From the NCBI RefSeq assembly GCF_025567385.1, contig NZ_JAOQJU010000012.1:33325-97324 (forward strand): 64,000 nt of DNA, in the 5' to 3' direction. The notes beneath the pieces are model-generated. The model saw only the letters and a list, made by a program, of their open reading frames with translations, had not been told where the DNA came from and made no database searches. Positions 8,001 through 17,465 of this stretch are shown piece after piece. The translations under genes were made by a program, and so were the position numbers. The DNA comes from Claveliimonas acetigenes. GTDB taxonomy: Bacteria; Bacillota; Clostridia; Lachnospirales; Lachnospiraceae. Positions within the stretch are counted from its first letter, which is position 1; each line of letters opens with the position of its first letter.

Positions 8001-9491
8001 TTATTTTATCTTCAGAATACCTTTTACCGTTTCTTCCATTTTATCCACATCGCATTCCAAAGTATGCAGAACTTCTGCGTGAAGGATTTCTCTCACTGCA
8101 TTCGGCATCTCTGTCCCGGACACACGCTGCAGTTCAGGCAGCAGATCAAATTCACCTGCATCCGCATATTTCTCATCAACAGCCGTCATAACACTCTTTA
8201 CGAACTTGTACGGACTTGCCGTAGATGCAATCACACACTTTGTCTCATCGCCGCTCGTTCTGCGGTATTCCTCACAGACATAGGATGCCACCGCCGTATG
8301 GGTATCCATTACATACCCTGTCTTATGGTACGTATCATGGATTGCCTGTGCTGTCTGCGCTTCTGTCGCATAACCCGCCGCAAAATCCGCAAGTCTTTCT
8401 CTCATATCTTCTGTAATCTCATATGTTCCATCCGTCTTCAGCGCCTGCATCAGCTCTGCCGTCTTCCCGGCGTCGCAGCCGGAAATAAGATAAATCAAAC
8501 GCTCCAGATTACTGGATATCAGAATATCCATAGATGGGGAAGTAGTAAGCACAAATTCGCGGTTCTTATCATAAGTTCCTGTCTCAAAGAAATCAAAAAG
8601 CACTTTATTTTCATTCGACGCACAGATTAATTTCTGAATCGGCACTCCCATATGCTTCGCATAATATGCAGCCAGAATATTCCCAAAGTTGCCGGTCGGA
8701 ACTACTACATTCATCTTCTCGCCATTCTCAATCTCGCCGTTCTTCAGAAGTTTCGCATAAGCGTATACATAGTATGCCACCTGCGGAACCAGACGCCCGA
8801 TATTAATAGAATTGGCAGAAGAGAACTGATATCCATGTTCCGCCAGCTCTTTCGCCAGCTCTTTATTCTCAAACATTGCTTTCACGCCGCTCTGCGCATT
8901 GTCAAAGTTCCCGTGAATGGCAACCACATCTACATTCTTTCCTTTCTGCGTCACCATCTGCAGTTCCTGCACTCTGCTGACGCCATCCTTGGGATAGAAT
9001 ACAATAATTCTGGTCCCTTCTACATCAGCAAAGCCTGCCAGGGCAGCTTTGCCCGTATCGCCGGATGTAGCAGTAAGAATCACAATCTCGTTCTCTGCAT
9101 GGTTCTTCTTTGCAGAAGTGGTAAGAAGATGGGGCAGAATGGACAACGCCATATCCTTAAATGCAATCGTCGCTCCGTGGAACAATTCCAGATAATAGGT
9201 GTTATCTACCTTCACAAGGGGAGCGATCTCTTCGGTATCGAACTTACTGTCATACGCCTTTTCTATACACTCTTTTAATTCTTCTTCCGTAAAATCCGTA
9301 AAAAGCTCCTTCATAACCGCATAGGCAGTCTCCTGATAGTTCATATCTTTCAGTTCCTCCAGAGATACGGAAAGCTTTGGCAGGCTCACCGGCACAAATA
9401 ATCCTCCGTCATCCGCAAGCCCTTTTAATATAGCTTCAGACGCTGTTACCGTTACATTATCATTTCTTGTACTTTTATACTGCAGATTCAT
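8001..9491 (-). CDS. thrC: Threonine synthase
   Basis: About 496 aa. It is a PLP enzyme converting O-phosphohomoserine to threonine. The PLP lysine lies in HGATIAFKDMAL, the phosphate-binding Gly-rich loop is PTGNFGNILAAYYA, and ATSGDTGKAALAGF is the substrate-side signature. The length fits the long threonine synthase subgroup. The start is taken at the ATG at 9491, with AAAGG 8 nt upstream, rather than the GTG three codons earlier. It is the first gene of a thrC-membrane protein-cdd transcript with a clear promoter. Confidence 0.95.
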   Translation of the reverse strand: MNLQYKSTRNDNVTVTASEAILKGLADDGGLFVPVSLPKLSVSLEELKDMNYQETAYAVMKELFTDFTEEELKECIEKAYDSKFDTEEIAPLVKVDNTYYLELFHGATIAFKDMALSILPHLLTTSAKKNHAENEIVILTATSGDTGKAALAGFADVEGTRIIVFYPKDGVSRVQELQMVTQKGKNVDVVAIHGNFDNAQSGVKAMFENKELAKELAEHGYQFSSANSINIGRLVPQVAYYVYAYAKLLKNGEIENGEKMNVVVPTGNFGNILAAYYAKHMGVPIQKLICASNENKVLFDFFETGTYDKNREFVLTTSPSMDILISSNLERLIYLISGCDAGKTAELMQALKTDGTYEITEDMRERLADFAAGYATEAQTAQAIHDTYHKTGYVMDTHTAVASYVCEEYRRTSGDETKCVIASTASPYKFVKSVMTAVDEKYADAGEFDLLPELQRVSGTEMPNAVREILHAEVLHTLECDVDKMEETVKGILKIK

Positions 9492-9526
9492 CTTCTTCAC
9501 CTTTCTATTCCTGATTATAGTCTGGA

Positions 9527-9555
9527 ATTATACCACAAACTTCCTTCATATTCAA
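9527..9555 (-). promoter_or_regulatory. Promoter of thrC
   Basis: Minus strand TTGAAT (9550-9555), 17 nt, then TATAAT (9527-9532), about 35 nt before the thrC ATG. Confidence 0.7.
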
Positions 9556-9561
9556 TGGCAT

Positions 9562-10887
9562 CTACTTTCTCCTGCGGAACAAAATGAATAAAACGGCGCT
9601 GATTGCCATCAAAACCGGATAAAACAGATAAGGAAGTATGTTAAATGGCGTAAGTCCCGTAAGACTGGCCGCCGAAAGAAGCTGTGCACCATAGGGTATC
9701 ATCCCCTGCCCTACAGATGTAAAAATATCCAGAAGCGACGCTGTTCGCTTCGGATCAACCTTATATTCATCACTGATTTCCTTTGCGATAGGTCCTGCCA
9801 TTACAATCGCCACCGTATTATTAGCCGTACATGCATCTACCAGAAGCGACAGGCCTGCAATTCCCAGTTCAGCTCCCCGCTGGCTGTTAATCTTCCTGCG
9901 GATCAGATCCAGTACAAACTGAATTCCTCCATACTCTTTTACCAAAGATACAATACAAGCCACAATAATAGAAATTACAGTGATGTCATACATTCCCGTA
10001 ACACCGCCAACACTTGTCCCGTTGATTTCTCCGCCGCCGACCGCCAAAAACATCTGATTCAGCGCTATGCTTCCGGTTGCCACGCCAACAATCAGCGAGA
10101 GAATGGTTCCTCCAATCAAAACCACAAATACATTAATTCCAACCAGCGCTCCGATCAAAACAAGGAGATAGGGGAGCACTTTCCAGAAATTCCATGTCAG
10201 CTCCGACGCCTCTGTATAATTGCCGCCATTCCTTGTAATAAAGAAGAAAATCAAAACTGTAATCACAGCCGCCGGAAGCACGATAAAAAAGTTCTCCCTG
10301 AACTTATCCTTCATCTCACATCCCTGGGTCTTTACAGCCGCAATGGTGGTATCTGAAATCATAGACAAGTTATCGCCGAACATGGCGCCGCATACCACCG
10401 CTCCGATACAAATTGGCAGTGCAAATCCCGTCTTCTCACTGATCCCCACCGCAATCGGTGCCAGCGCTGCAATGGTTCCCATGGAAGTTCCCATAGATAC
10501 GGAAATAAAGCATCCAATCACAAAAAGCCCCACCACAGCCACATGAGACGGCAGAATGGACAGTCCCAGGTTTACCGTACTCTCCACTCCGCCTGCCGCC
10601 GTCACTGCACCGGAGAAACCTCCGGCACACAGGAAGATCAGACTCATGGTGATAATATTCTCGTCCCCCACGCCCTTCGCAATAATAGAAATCTTCTCCT
10701 CAAAAGACACAGATCTGTTCTGAAGAAACGCTACACACAGGGCAATCAGAAACGCCACAATCGCCGGCATCGCATAGAAATCTCCCGTAACAATTCCTGA
10801 ACCCAGAAAAATAATTAAAAATACACCTATCGGGAGCAACGCTATGGCTCTTCCCTTCTTCCTCTCATTCCCCATCTTTCCTGACAC
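9562..10887 (-). CDS. Na+/H+ antiporter, NhaC family
   Basis: 441 aa with about 11 hydrophobic helices. Conserved segments include SMGTSMGTIAALAPIAVGIS and GAMFGDNLSMISDTTIAA (the acidic ion-binding helix), plus ACTANNTVAIVMAGPIA in the second half. NhaC proteins exchange protons and sodium or a metabolite across the cytoplasmic membrane. The GTG at 10887 has AAAGG close upstream; the ATG at 10875 is an equally plausible start. It lies between leuD and thrC, but nothing here ties it to amino-acid metabolism. Confidence 0.88.
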   Translation of the reverse strand: MSGKMGNERKKGRAIALLPIGVFLIIFLGSGIVTGDFYAMPAIVAFLIALCVAFLQNRSVSFEEKISIIAKGVGDENIITMSLIFLCAGGFSGAVTAAGGVESTVNLGLSILPSHVAVVGLFVIGCFISVSMGTSMGTIAALAPIAVGISEKTGFALPICIGAVVCGAMFGDNLSMISDTTIAAVKTQGCEMKDKFRENFFIVLPAAVITVLIFFFITRNGGNYTEASELTWNFWKVLPYLLVLIGALVGINVFVVLIGGTILSLIVGVATGSIALNQMFLAVGGGEINGTSVGGVTGMYDITVISIIVACIVSLVKEYGGIQFVLDLIRRKINSQRGAELGIAGLSLLVDACTANNTVAIVMAGPIAKEISDEYKVDPKRTASLLDIFTSVGQGMIPYGAQLLSAASLTGLTPFNILPYLFYPVLMAISAVLFILFRRRK

Positions 10888-10898
10888 ACCTTTTATCT

Positions 10899-11387
10899 TT
10901 ATTTTTTACTATTTGTATAGTTCACCAGACCGCCCGCTGCAATAATCTTCTGCATAAATTCCGGGAACGCCTGGCCTTTAAACTGGGTTCCCTTTGTTTT
11001 GTTATAAATCATTCCGCTGTCGAAATCCACTTCTACTTCGTCTCCCGCCTCGATTCCTCTTGCCGCTTCCGGACATTCAATAATCGGAAGTCCGATGTTA
11101 ATTGCATTCCGATAAAAAATCCTTGCAAATGTCTCTGCAATCACGCAGCTTACTCCCGCCGTCTTCAGGCAAAGGGGCGCATGCTCCCTGGATGAACCAC
11201 ACCCGAAGTTCTTATTCGCCACAATCAAATCTCCCGGCTGAACCTTCTTCACAAATTCCGGGTCAATATCCACCATCGCATGACTTGCCAGTTCCTGCGG
11301 GTCAAAAGAATTCAGGTATCTTGCCGGAATAATAACATCCGTATCTACATTGTCTCCATATTTAAAAACTTTTCCAAGCGCTTTCAT
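10899..11387 (-). CDS. leuD: 3-isopropylmalate dehydratase small subunit
   Basis: 162 aa, the swivel domain of the aconitase superfamily. Signatures are YGDNVDTDVIIPARYL at the N-terminus and NFGCGSSREHAP, a conserved active-site loop. With LeuC it isomerises 2- to 3-isopropylmalate in leucine synthesis. The short ~160-aa form is the archaeal/clostridial type. The start overlaps the leuC stop (TAATG), indicating translational coupling. leuA and leuB are not in the window. Confidence 0.94.
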   Translation of the reverse strand: MKALGKVFKYGDNVDTDVIIPARYLNSFDPQELASHAMVDIDPEFVKKVQPGDLIVANKNFGCGSSREHAPLCLKTAGVSCVIAETFARIFYRNAINIGLPIIECPEAARGIEAGDEVEVDFDSGMIYNKTKGTQFKGQAFPEFMQKIIAAGGLVNYTNSKK

Positions 11388-12661
11388 TATCTGTCACCTA
11401 CTTTCTCCGGGTTCGCAATATATCCTGCGATTGCACTTGCCGCCGCCACTTCAGGAGAGGCAAGATAGATCAGGGAATCCACATGTCCCATTCGTCCTAC
11501 GAAGTTACGGTTCGTTGTGGACACGCATTTCTCACCTGCAGCCATAACACCCATGTGGCCGCCCATACATGGTCCGCAGCTCGGCGTGTTAAACGCACAT
11601 CCCGCATCAATAAAAATATCCACCAGTCCTTCTTTGATACACTGCTTGTATATCTGCTGCGTAGCCGGAACCACCATTACACGCACGTCCGGATGTACCG
11701 TATGCCCTTTCAGCACAGCCGCGGCTCTTCTCAGGTCAGAAATTCTTCCATTGGTACAAGATCCAATCACTACCTGATCAATCTTAATCGGCTCCATAAC
11801 CTCAATCTCATCAATCGTCTTCGCATTACCGGGAAGATGCGGGAAAGCTACCGTCGGGCGTACTTCGGCAAGGTCAATCTCGATAACCTCTTCATACTCC
11901 GCATCTTCATCCGCCGTATAGATTTTATACTCTTTTTCACCATGCTCCTTCAGATATTCTTCTGTCAGTTCATCCACCGGGAAAATTCCATTCTTAGCTC
12001 CCGCCTCAATTGCCATATTCGCCATGGTAAAGCGGTCATCCATCGTCAGGTTCTGAATACCGTCTCCCACAAATTCCATTGATTTATAAAGAGCGCCATC
12101 CACTCCGATTCTGCCAATGATATGGATAATAATATCCTTACCGCTGACATATCTGGACGGTTTCCCCTTCAGCACAAACTTCATCGCACCCGGCACCTTG
12201 AACCACAGTTCACCCGTTGCCATCCCGGTAGCAATATCGGTTGTTCCCACTCCCGTTGAAAATGCTCCCAGAGCACCATATGTACAGGTATGGGAGTCCG
12301 CTCCGATAATACATTCTCCCGCAGTAACAACTCCGGCCTCCGGCAAAATTGCGTGTTCCACGCCGGATTTTCCCTGTTCAAAATACCACTTCAGTCCCTG
12401 TGCCTTCGCGAACTCACGGATTGCCTTAGAGTTCTCCGCCGACTTAATATCTTTATTCGGCGTAAAATGATCCGGCACAAACACCACCTTATCCTTATCA
12501 AATACATTATCAGCCATCTGTTTTAATACAGGCAGGGCCATCGGTCCTGTAATGTCATTCGCCATCACCACATCCAGCTTCGCCATAATCAGCTGTCCGG
12601 CCTCCACACTGTCAAGTCCCGCATGTGCCGCCAGAATCTTCTGTGTCATTGTCATGCCCAT
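11387..12661 (-). CDS. leuC: 3-isopropylmalate dehydratase large subunit
   Basis: 424 aa. The 4Fe-4S cysteines lie in IGSCTNGRISDLR and NTPSCGPCMGGHMG, with DSHTCTYGALGAFSTGVGTT upstream. It is the homoaconitase/IPMD-type large subunit that dehydrates isopropylmalate. The 424-aa length matches the clostridial/archaeal short class (bacterial LeuC is about 466 aa). AGGAGG sits 8 nt before the ATG. Co-transcribed with leuD. Confidence 0.95.
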   Translation of the reverse strand: MGMTMTQKILAAHAGLDSVEAGQLIMAKLDVVMANDITGPMALPVLKQMADNVFDKDKVVFVPDHFTPNKDIKSAENSKAIREFAKAQGLKWYFEQGKSGVEHAILPEAGVVTAGECIIGADSHTCTYGALGAFSTGVGTTDIATGMATGELWFKVPGAMKFVLKGKPSRYVSGKDIIIHIIGRIGVDGALYKSMEFVGDGIQNLTMDDRFTMANMAIEAGAKNGIFPVDELTEEYLKEHGEKEYKIYTADEDAEYEEVIEIDLAEVRPTVAFPHLPGNAKTIDEIEVMEPIKIDQVVIGSCTNGRISDLRRAAAVLKGHTVHPDVRVMVVPATQQIYKQCIKEGLVDIFIDAGCAFNTPSCGPCMGGHMGVMAAGEKCVSTTNRNFVGRMGHVDSLIYLASPEVAAASAIAGYIANPEKVGDR

Positions 12662-12696
12662 GATACATGCCTCCTTCTTTCCTCATATTAACTGCT

Positions 12697-12726
12697 ATTC
12701 TATCATAACCTGCATTTATTCTGCAA
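12697..12726 (-). promoter_or_regulatory. Candidate leuCD promoter
   Basis: Minus strand TTGCAG (12721-12726), 18 nt, then TAGAAT (12697-12702). No T-box or leader-peptide attenuator is visible in the short leader. Confidence 0.4.
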
Positions 12727-12727
12727 T

Positions 12728-13627
12728 TTATTTTCCCTTTTTCCTTTTTTCTTCCAGACCTTTCTTTAATTCTTCCAGAATATCCTTATGATTTCTGGAT
12801 TCCATCTTCGGGAACGCCTTTACCAGACGTTCACTGACTTTTGTACTGGATTTTGCAAGCTGTGCGTAGCGCTCCTTAAGCTGCACATAGTATTCCCTGA
12901 GCTGAACAGCCCGTTCCTTCTGCTGCGCCGCACGCTCCTTCTGCTCTCCGCCAAACTCTTCCAATTTCCCTTTGATGTCATCCGTCACCTCATCCAGTTT
13001 CTTGCCGACTTCTTCCTGCTTCTCCATAGTATCCATCACGTTTTCGTAAATATTGCTTCCCATCTTATCCGAAATATCCCGAAGCTCTGACGCTATCCGC
13101 TCCATCATTTCCAAGCGTTTGTTGAACTTCAGAATTCCTGATGCCGTTACATACAGATCGGCAAAAGTCACAATACTAAGAACCACGATCAAAGCAACTC
13201 CCAAAGCATGAGGAAGCGCTTCTGCCACACGATAAACAAGCGGCTGAAATACTTTCACGATAAAAATGCAGGCAACACCCCACACCAATGAAAAAATCGG
13301 GCAGACGTAACCGCCTATATTGAAAGGCTGCCCGGAATAATCCCACCACTTATGGTGGAAAATCTTATCCAAAGCAAATCCTGTCAGCCCCTCTATCAAT
13401 GTTACGATAATAACGGAAGCAACATATAAAATCACCAGATTATTTTCAAAAGGCTCCAGCAAAAGAAGCACTGCGCTCACTCCCACACCATAGACCGGGC
13501 AAATCGGTCCATTCAAAAACCCTCTGTTTACAAATCTCTTTTCTTTTACCGCCGCATAGGCAACTTCCGCGCACCATCCCAAAAAACCATACGTAAAAAA
13601 ATAAAGTATTAAATAATAAATGTCCAC
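12728..13627 (-). CDS. Putative ABC-transporter type IV (CmpB-like) membrane protein with C-terminal coiled coil
   Basis: About 299 aa. The N-terminal ~165 residues contain five or six hydrophobic helices with the signature FLGWCAEVAYAAVKEKRFVN then RGFLNGPICPVYG, typical of PF06541 (putative ABC-transporter type IV). The rest is a charged coiled coil (QKERAAQQKERAVQ) ending in a basic tail. The GTG at 13627 begins at the first helix and is the likely start; a TTG at 13666 is possible. Function unknown; no ATPase gene is adjacent. It is divergent from feoAB. Confidence 0.75.
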   Translation of the reverse strand: MDIYYLILYFFTYGFLGWCAEVAYAAVKEKRFVNRGFLNGPICPVYGVGVSAVLLLLEPFENNLVILYVASVIIVTLIEGLTGFALDKIFHHKWWDYSGQPFNIGGYVCPIFSLVWGVACIFIVKVFQPLVYRVAEALPHALGVALIVVLSIVTFADLYVTASGILKFNKRLEMMERIASELRDISDKMGSNIYENVMDTMEKQEEVGKKLDEVTDDIKGKLEEFGGEQKERAAQQKERAVQLREYYVQLKERYAQLAKSSTKVSERLVKAFPKMESRNHKDILEELKKGLEEKRKKGK

Positions 13628-13693
13628 TCCTTCTAATTCCTCTCTTCCCTCGAATGTTAATCGCAAGCGCCAATAGTTGTATTATACTTCACG

Positions 13694-13722
13694 TTGTCAC
13701 GCTCGTCAATCAGTGTTATAAT
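13694..13722 (+). promoter_or_regulatory. feoAB promoter
   Basis: TTGTCA (13694-13699), 17 nt, TATAAT (13717-13722). The expected transcription start is near 13729, just ahead of the iron box. Confidence 0.78.
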
Positions 13723-13733
13723 ACTCGAATAAT

Positions 13734-13748
13734 AGATAATAATTATCA
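13734..13748 (+). promoter_or_regulatory. Fur-type 7-1-7 operator
   Basis: AGATAATAATTATCA contains a perfect 6-1-6 palindrome (GATAAT-A-ATTATC) and matches the Fur consensus TGATAATNATTATCA at 14 of 15 positions. It overlaps the predicted transcription start of feoAB, where a bound repressor would block initiation when iron is sufficient. Confidence 0.78.
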
Positions 13749-13772
13749 ATAACAGCAAAGGAGTCTTCCATT

Positions 13773-14006
13773 ATGATACTAAAGAAAGGAAAGAACCATC
13801 ACACATATATTGTAGATTCTATCCATATTGAACTACAGTTAGAACGCCGTCTCGAAGCGCTGGGACTGACCGAGGGAACCGCAATTACCATCATGAACAA
13901 CGATAAAAAAGGATCCCTCACCGTAAAATTCCGCGGTACACGGTTCGCAATCGGAAAAAGGATTGCCGACAATATTGAAGTAACGGAGGCGGTTTCTCAT
14001 GAGTGA
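13773..14006 (+). CDS. feoA: Ferrous iron transport protein A
   Basis: 77 aa, a small SH3-like FeoA-domain protein. It contains ERRLEALGLTEGTAITI, typical of the family, and a C-terminal beta strand FRGTRFAIGKRIADNIEV. FeoA modulates the FeoB permease from the cytoplasm. AAAGGAG lies upstream of the ATG. The last codons overlap the feoB start by 8 nt, so the two are translationally coupled. Confidence 0.92.
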   Translation: MILKKGKNHHTYIVDSIHIELQLERRLEALGLTEGTAITIMNNDKKGSLTVKFRGTRFAIGKRIADNIEVTEAVSHE

Positions 14007-16044
14007 TATCATTAACGTAGGTTTTATCGGAAATCCCAACTGCGGGAAAACCACTCTGTTCAATGCATTTACCGGTGCAAACCTGAAAGTCGCCAACTGG
14101 CCCGGCGTTACGGTTGAAAAGAAAGAGGGAAAAGCAACTTACGAAGGACAGACCTTTAAACTGATTGATCTTCCGGGAATTTACAGCCTCACTTCCTATA
14201 CAATGGAAGAAACGGTATCCCGGGAATGTATCATGAGCGATGAAGTAGACGTGATTGTAGATGTCATTGACGCATCCAGCCTGGAGCGCAACCTCTATCT
14301 CACACTGCAGTTAATCGAACTGGGCAAACCTGTCGTACTGGCATTGAATATGATGGACATCGTAGAAGACCGGGGCATGGAAATTGATCTTCACCGTCTG
14401 CCGGAAATGCTGGGCGTCCCTGCCATCCCCGTTTCTGCCAGGAAGAAGACCGGGCTTTCCATCCTCATCCACGCAGTTGCGCACCACAAGGATTATACGG
14501 CACAAGGCCCATTCATCCATCACCATCCCGGAATGCATTCTTCCCACCGGCATAACCATCACGACGAATATGCCATGGTGTACGAAGACTACATCGAAGA
14601 TAAAATTGATATTATCATAGATGCCCTGCAGCAAAAATATCCGGAACTTCCCAACAAAAGATGGCATGCTATCAAGCTGCTGGAGCGAGACAAAGCTGTT
14701 ACTGACGCCTGTCCGCTGGAACTTGAGAATGTCATTGACCGAAGCTATGAAAAAGACATTATAAACCAGAAATATAACTTTATCGAAGAAATCATCAGCG
14801 AGACACTGGTGAATAAATCCAGGAAAGAAGCCAGCACCGACAAGATTGACCGCTATCTGACCAACAGGTGGCTGGGACTTCCTATCTTTCTGGGCATTAT
14901 GGCACTGGTCTTCTTCCTGACCTTTACCGTCGGCGACTTTTTAAAGGGATATTTCGAGATAGGACTGGAACAATTTTCCGCACTGGTGCAGAATGGACTC
15001 ATCGCTATCCATACCAATGAAATGTTAATCTCGTTGGTGGTGGACGGAATTATCTCCGGCGTTGGCGGAATTCTTACTTTTCTTCCGAATATTTTCATCC
15101 TGTTCCTGGCGCTGGCCTTCCTGGAAGACAGCGGCTACATGGCAAGAGTCGCCTTTGTTATGGATGATATTATGAGCCGGCTCGGACTGTCCGGGCGCGC
15201 TTTTATTCCGCTGCTGCTGGGATTTGGCTGCTCCGTTCCCGCCATAATGGCGTCCCGCGCCCTGGAAAACCGCAAAGACAGGCTGAAGACCATATTAATT
15301 ACACCATTTATGTCCTGCAGCGCAAGACTCCCGATATATGTACTCTTTTCCTCCTTGTTTTTTGAAAAACATGCTATGCTTGTATGCTATTCCATGTATC
15401 TGCTGGGAATTATTGTCGCCATCGGAACAGCATTCTTCATTTCAAAAATTGATGGGAGCAAAGCCGAGCACGCTTTACTAATTGAATTGCCGGAGTATAA
15501 ATCACCAAATGCGCACACCATCGCCATCTACGTATGGGAGAAGGTAAAAGATTATTTAAGCAAAGCAGGTACGGTTATTTTCCTCGCTTCTGTGATTATG
15601 TGGCTGCTCCTGAACTTCGGTCCGTCAGGTTATGTAACAGATATTACCGCAAGCTTCGGTTCCTACATAGGCAAAGCAATTGTACCATTTTTCAAACCTA
15701 TCGGCCTTGGTTACTGGCAGATTGTAGTTGCCCTCATTGCCGGTATTGCCGCCAAAGAAGTGGTCGTTTCCAGCTGCAGCGTATTATTTGGCGTACAGAA
15801 TATTACCGGTGCACATGGGATGAACAGCCTCGCCGTGCTTCTCGGTTCTATGGGCTTCGGCGCCGCCAATGCTTATGCCCTGATGGTGTTCTGTCTGCTG
15901 TACATCCCCTGCACGGCAACAATTGCCACCATCCACAGGGAAACCGGAAGCAAAAAAATCACCGCTTCCTTTGTCCTGTTCCAACTGGCAGTTGCATGGA
16001 TCATGAGTTTTCTTGTGTACCATATAGCAGGAATAATTTTGTAA
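13999..16044 (+). CDS. feoB: Ferrous iron transport GTPase/permease
   Basis: 681 aa. The N-terminal G domain has G1 GNPNCGKTTLFNA (11-23), G3 DLPGIY (57-62), G4 NMMD (117-120) and G5 SARKK. A 17-residue histidine-rich stretch (172-188, eight His) lies between the G domain and the helical linker. The C-terminal half is polytopic with two Gate domains, including GFGCSVPAIMASR and the C-terminal CTATIATIHRE. It imports Fe(II) under anaerobic conditions. A bidirectional terminator follows. Confidence 0.95.
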   Translation: MSDIINVGFIGNPNCGKTTLFNAFTGANLKVANWPGVTVEKKEGKATYEGQTFKLIDLPGIYSLTSYTMEETVSRECIMSDEVDVIVDVIDASSLERNLYLTLQLIELGKPVVLALNMMDIVEDRGMEIDLHRLPEMLGVPAIPVSARKKTGLSILIHAVAHHKDYTAQGPFIHHHPGMHSSHRHNHHDEYAMVYEDYIEDKIDIIIDALQQKYPELPNKRWHAIKLLERDKAVTDACPLELENVIDRSYEKDIINQKYNFIEEIISETLVNKSRKEASTDKIDRYLTNRWLGLPIFLGIMALVFFLTFTVGDFLKGYFEIGLEQFSALVQNGLIAIHTNEMLISLVVDGIISGVGGILTFLPNIFILFLALAFLEDSGYMARVAFVMDDIMSRLGLSGRAFIPLLLGFGCSVPAIMASRALENRKDRLKTILITPFMSCSARLPIYVLFSSLFFEKHAMLVCYSMYLLGIIVAIGTAFFISKIDGSKAEHALLIELPEYKSPNAHTIAIYVWEKVKDYLSKAGTVIFLASVIMWLLLNFGPSGYVTDITASFGSYIGKAIVPFFKPIGLGYWQIVVALIAGIAAKEVVVSSCSVLFGVQNITGAHGMNSLAVLLGSMGFGAANAYALMVFCLLYIPCTATIATIHRETGSKKITASFVLFQLAVAWIMSFLVYHIAGIIL

Positions 16045-16087
16045 AACAAAGAAGGATTCCAATAGCAGCACGGAATCCTTCTTTGTT
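16045..16087. terminator. Bidirectional terminator between feoB and aldehyde dehydrogenase gene
   Basis: Perfect 16-bp stem AACAAAGAAGGATTCC / GGAATCCTTCTTTGTT with an 11-nt loop. T-rich flanks on both strands serve the two convergent genes; the 3' arm touches the dehydrogenase stop codon. Confidence 0.85.
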
Positions 16088-17456
16088 ATTTCATCAGTTT
16101 CTTAATAATATCCAGTTTATCTCCAAACGGTGCATATCGTATCGGTACGTCAATGAACCTTGATTTCTTCAAAATGCTCTTTTCATGCGTAAATGTATCA
16201 AAACTTGCTTTTCCATGGTAGCCGCCCATCCCGCTGCTGCCGACGCCGCCAAACGGCATATGTGACGTAGCCAGATGCACGACCGTATCATTGATGCAGC
16301 CGCCCCCGTAAGATATATTTTCCAGAATATAGTCTTCCCTCTTCTTATCTCCGGTAAAAAGATATAACGCCAACGGTCTGGGTCTTGCATTCACCATGGC
16401 CGCTGCCTCTTTTAGACTATAAAATGTAAGCACAGGCAATATCGGCCCGAAAATCTCTTCCTGCATCACCGGGCTGTCCCATGTAACTTCATCCAGCACC
16501 GTAGGTTCAATCTGCAAGGAGCCTCTCCGGCTTCCTCCTCCGCATACAACATGTGCGCCATCCATAAGCCCCAGAATTCTTTCATAATGCTTTGCATTCA
16601 CTATTCTGGGATATTCCGGATTCTCGCACGGTTCTTTTCCATACATCTTTTTTATATATTTTTCAATCTGTCTGAGCAGCTTCTCTTTCACAGTCTTCTG
16701 CACAAGGATATAGTCCGGTGCCACACAAGTCTGCCCGCAATTTAAAAACTTTCCCCACACAATCCTCTTTGCCGCAAGCCTGATGTCCGCCGTCTCATCC
16801 ACAATGCACGGACTCTTGCCGCCAAGTTCCAGTGTAACAGGAGTCAGATTCCGGGAAGCCTTCTCCATCACATACTTTCCAACATTTACACTTCCCGTAA
16901 AAAAAATATAATCAAAACGCTCATTCAGGAGAGCTTCATTTTCCGCTCTTCCACCTTCTATCACCGCCACATATTTTTCCGGGAAAAGCTCCTTCACCAT
17001 CTTCGCTATCACTCCCGACGTGTGGGGCGAATAGGCAGATGGCTTTATAACCGCACAATTTCCTGCACAGATTGCTCCCACCAGCGGTACTACCGTCAGC
17101 TGGAACGGATAATTCCAGGGCGACATGATTAATACAACCCCATAAGGTTCTTTATAAACATATGCTCTTGACGGAAATTGCGTAATTGGTGCCGGAACCT
17201 TCCGCGGCTTGGCCCACTTCCGAAGATGCTTTACAATATACCTGATTTCTTCTTTTACGATTCCAATCTCCGTTGCATAAGACTCAAAAGAAGATTTATG
17301 CAGATCCTTTCTAAGCCCATCCATAATCAAATCTTCGTTCTTACATATCCATCTGTACATGCGGACAAGCTGCTTTGTTCGGAATTCTATATCCCGGCTC
17401 TCTCCTCCGCTCCAGTACTCTCTTTGCTTATGCAATACTATCTTATAATCTCTCAT
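16086..17456 (-). CDS. Aldehyde dehydrogenase (class 3-like, NAD(P)+)
   Basis: 456 aa. Family motifs are MSPWNYPFQLTVVPLVGAI and FTGSVNVGKYVMEKAS (nucleotide binding), VTLELGGKSPCIV (catalytic Glu), FLNCGQTCVAPDY (catalytic Cys), and the C-terminal SHMPFGGVGSSGMGGYHG. The 456-aa length and the absence of an N-terminal extension fit the class 3/fatty aldehyde dehydrogenase group rather than CoA-acylating enzymes. It oxidises medium-chain or aromatic aldehydes. It starts only 9 bp after the PHP gene stop. Confidence 0.9.
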   Translation of the reverse strand: MRDYKIVLHKQREYWSGGESRDIEFRTKQLVRMYRWICKNEDLIMDGLRKDLHKSSFESYATEIGIVKEEIRYIVKHLRKWAKPRKVPAPITQFPSRAYVYKEPYGVVLIMSPWNYPFQLTVVPLVGAICAGNCAVIKPSAYSPHTSGVIAKMVKELFPEKYVAVIEGGRAENEALLNERFDYIFFTGSVNVGKYVMEKASRNLTPVTLELGGKSPCIVDETADIRLAAKRIVWGKFLNCGQTCVAPDYILVQKTVKEKLLRQIEKYIKKMYGKEPCENPEYPRIVNAKHYERILGLMDGAHVVCGGGSRRGSLQIEPTVLDEVTWDSPVMQEEIFGPILPVLTFYSLKEAAAMVNARPRPLALYLFTGDKKREDYILENISYGGGCINDTVVHLATSHMPFGGVGSSGMGGYHGKASFDTFTHEKSILKKSRFIDVPIRYAPFGDKLDIIKKLMK

Positions 17457-17465
17457 AGCTTCCTT

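Noticed and set aside
12662..12727. T-box or leucine leader attenuator in front of leuCD
   Set aside because: The leader is too short and has neither a specifier/antiterminator structure nor a Leu-rich peptide.
15534..16163. Plus-strand ORF of 209 aa overlapping the end of feoB
   Set aside because: It is the +1 frame of feoB; the composition is low-quality and it lacks a start site.
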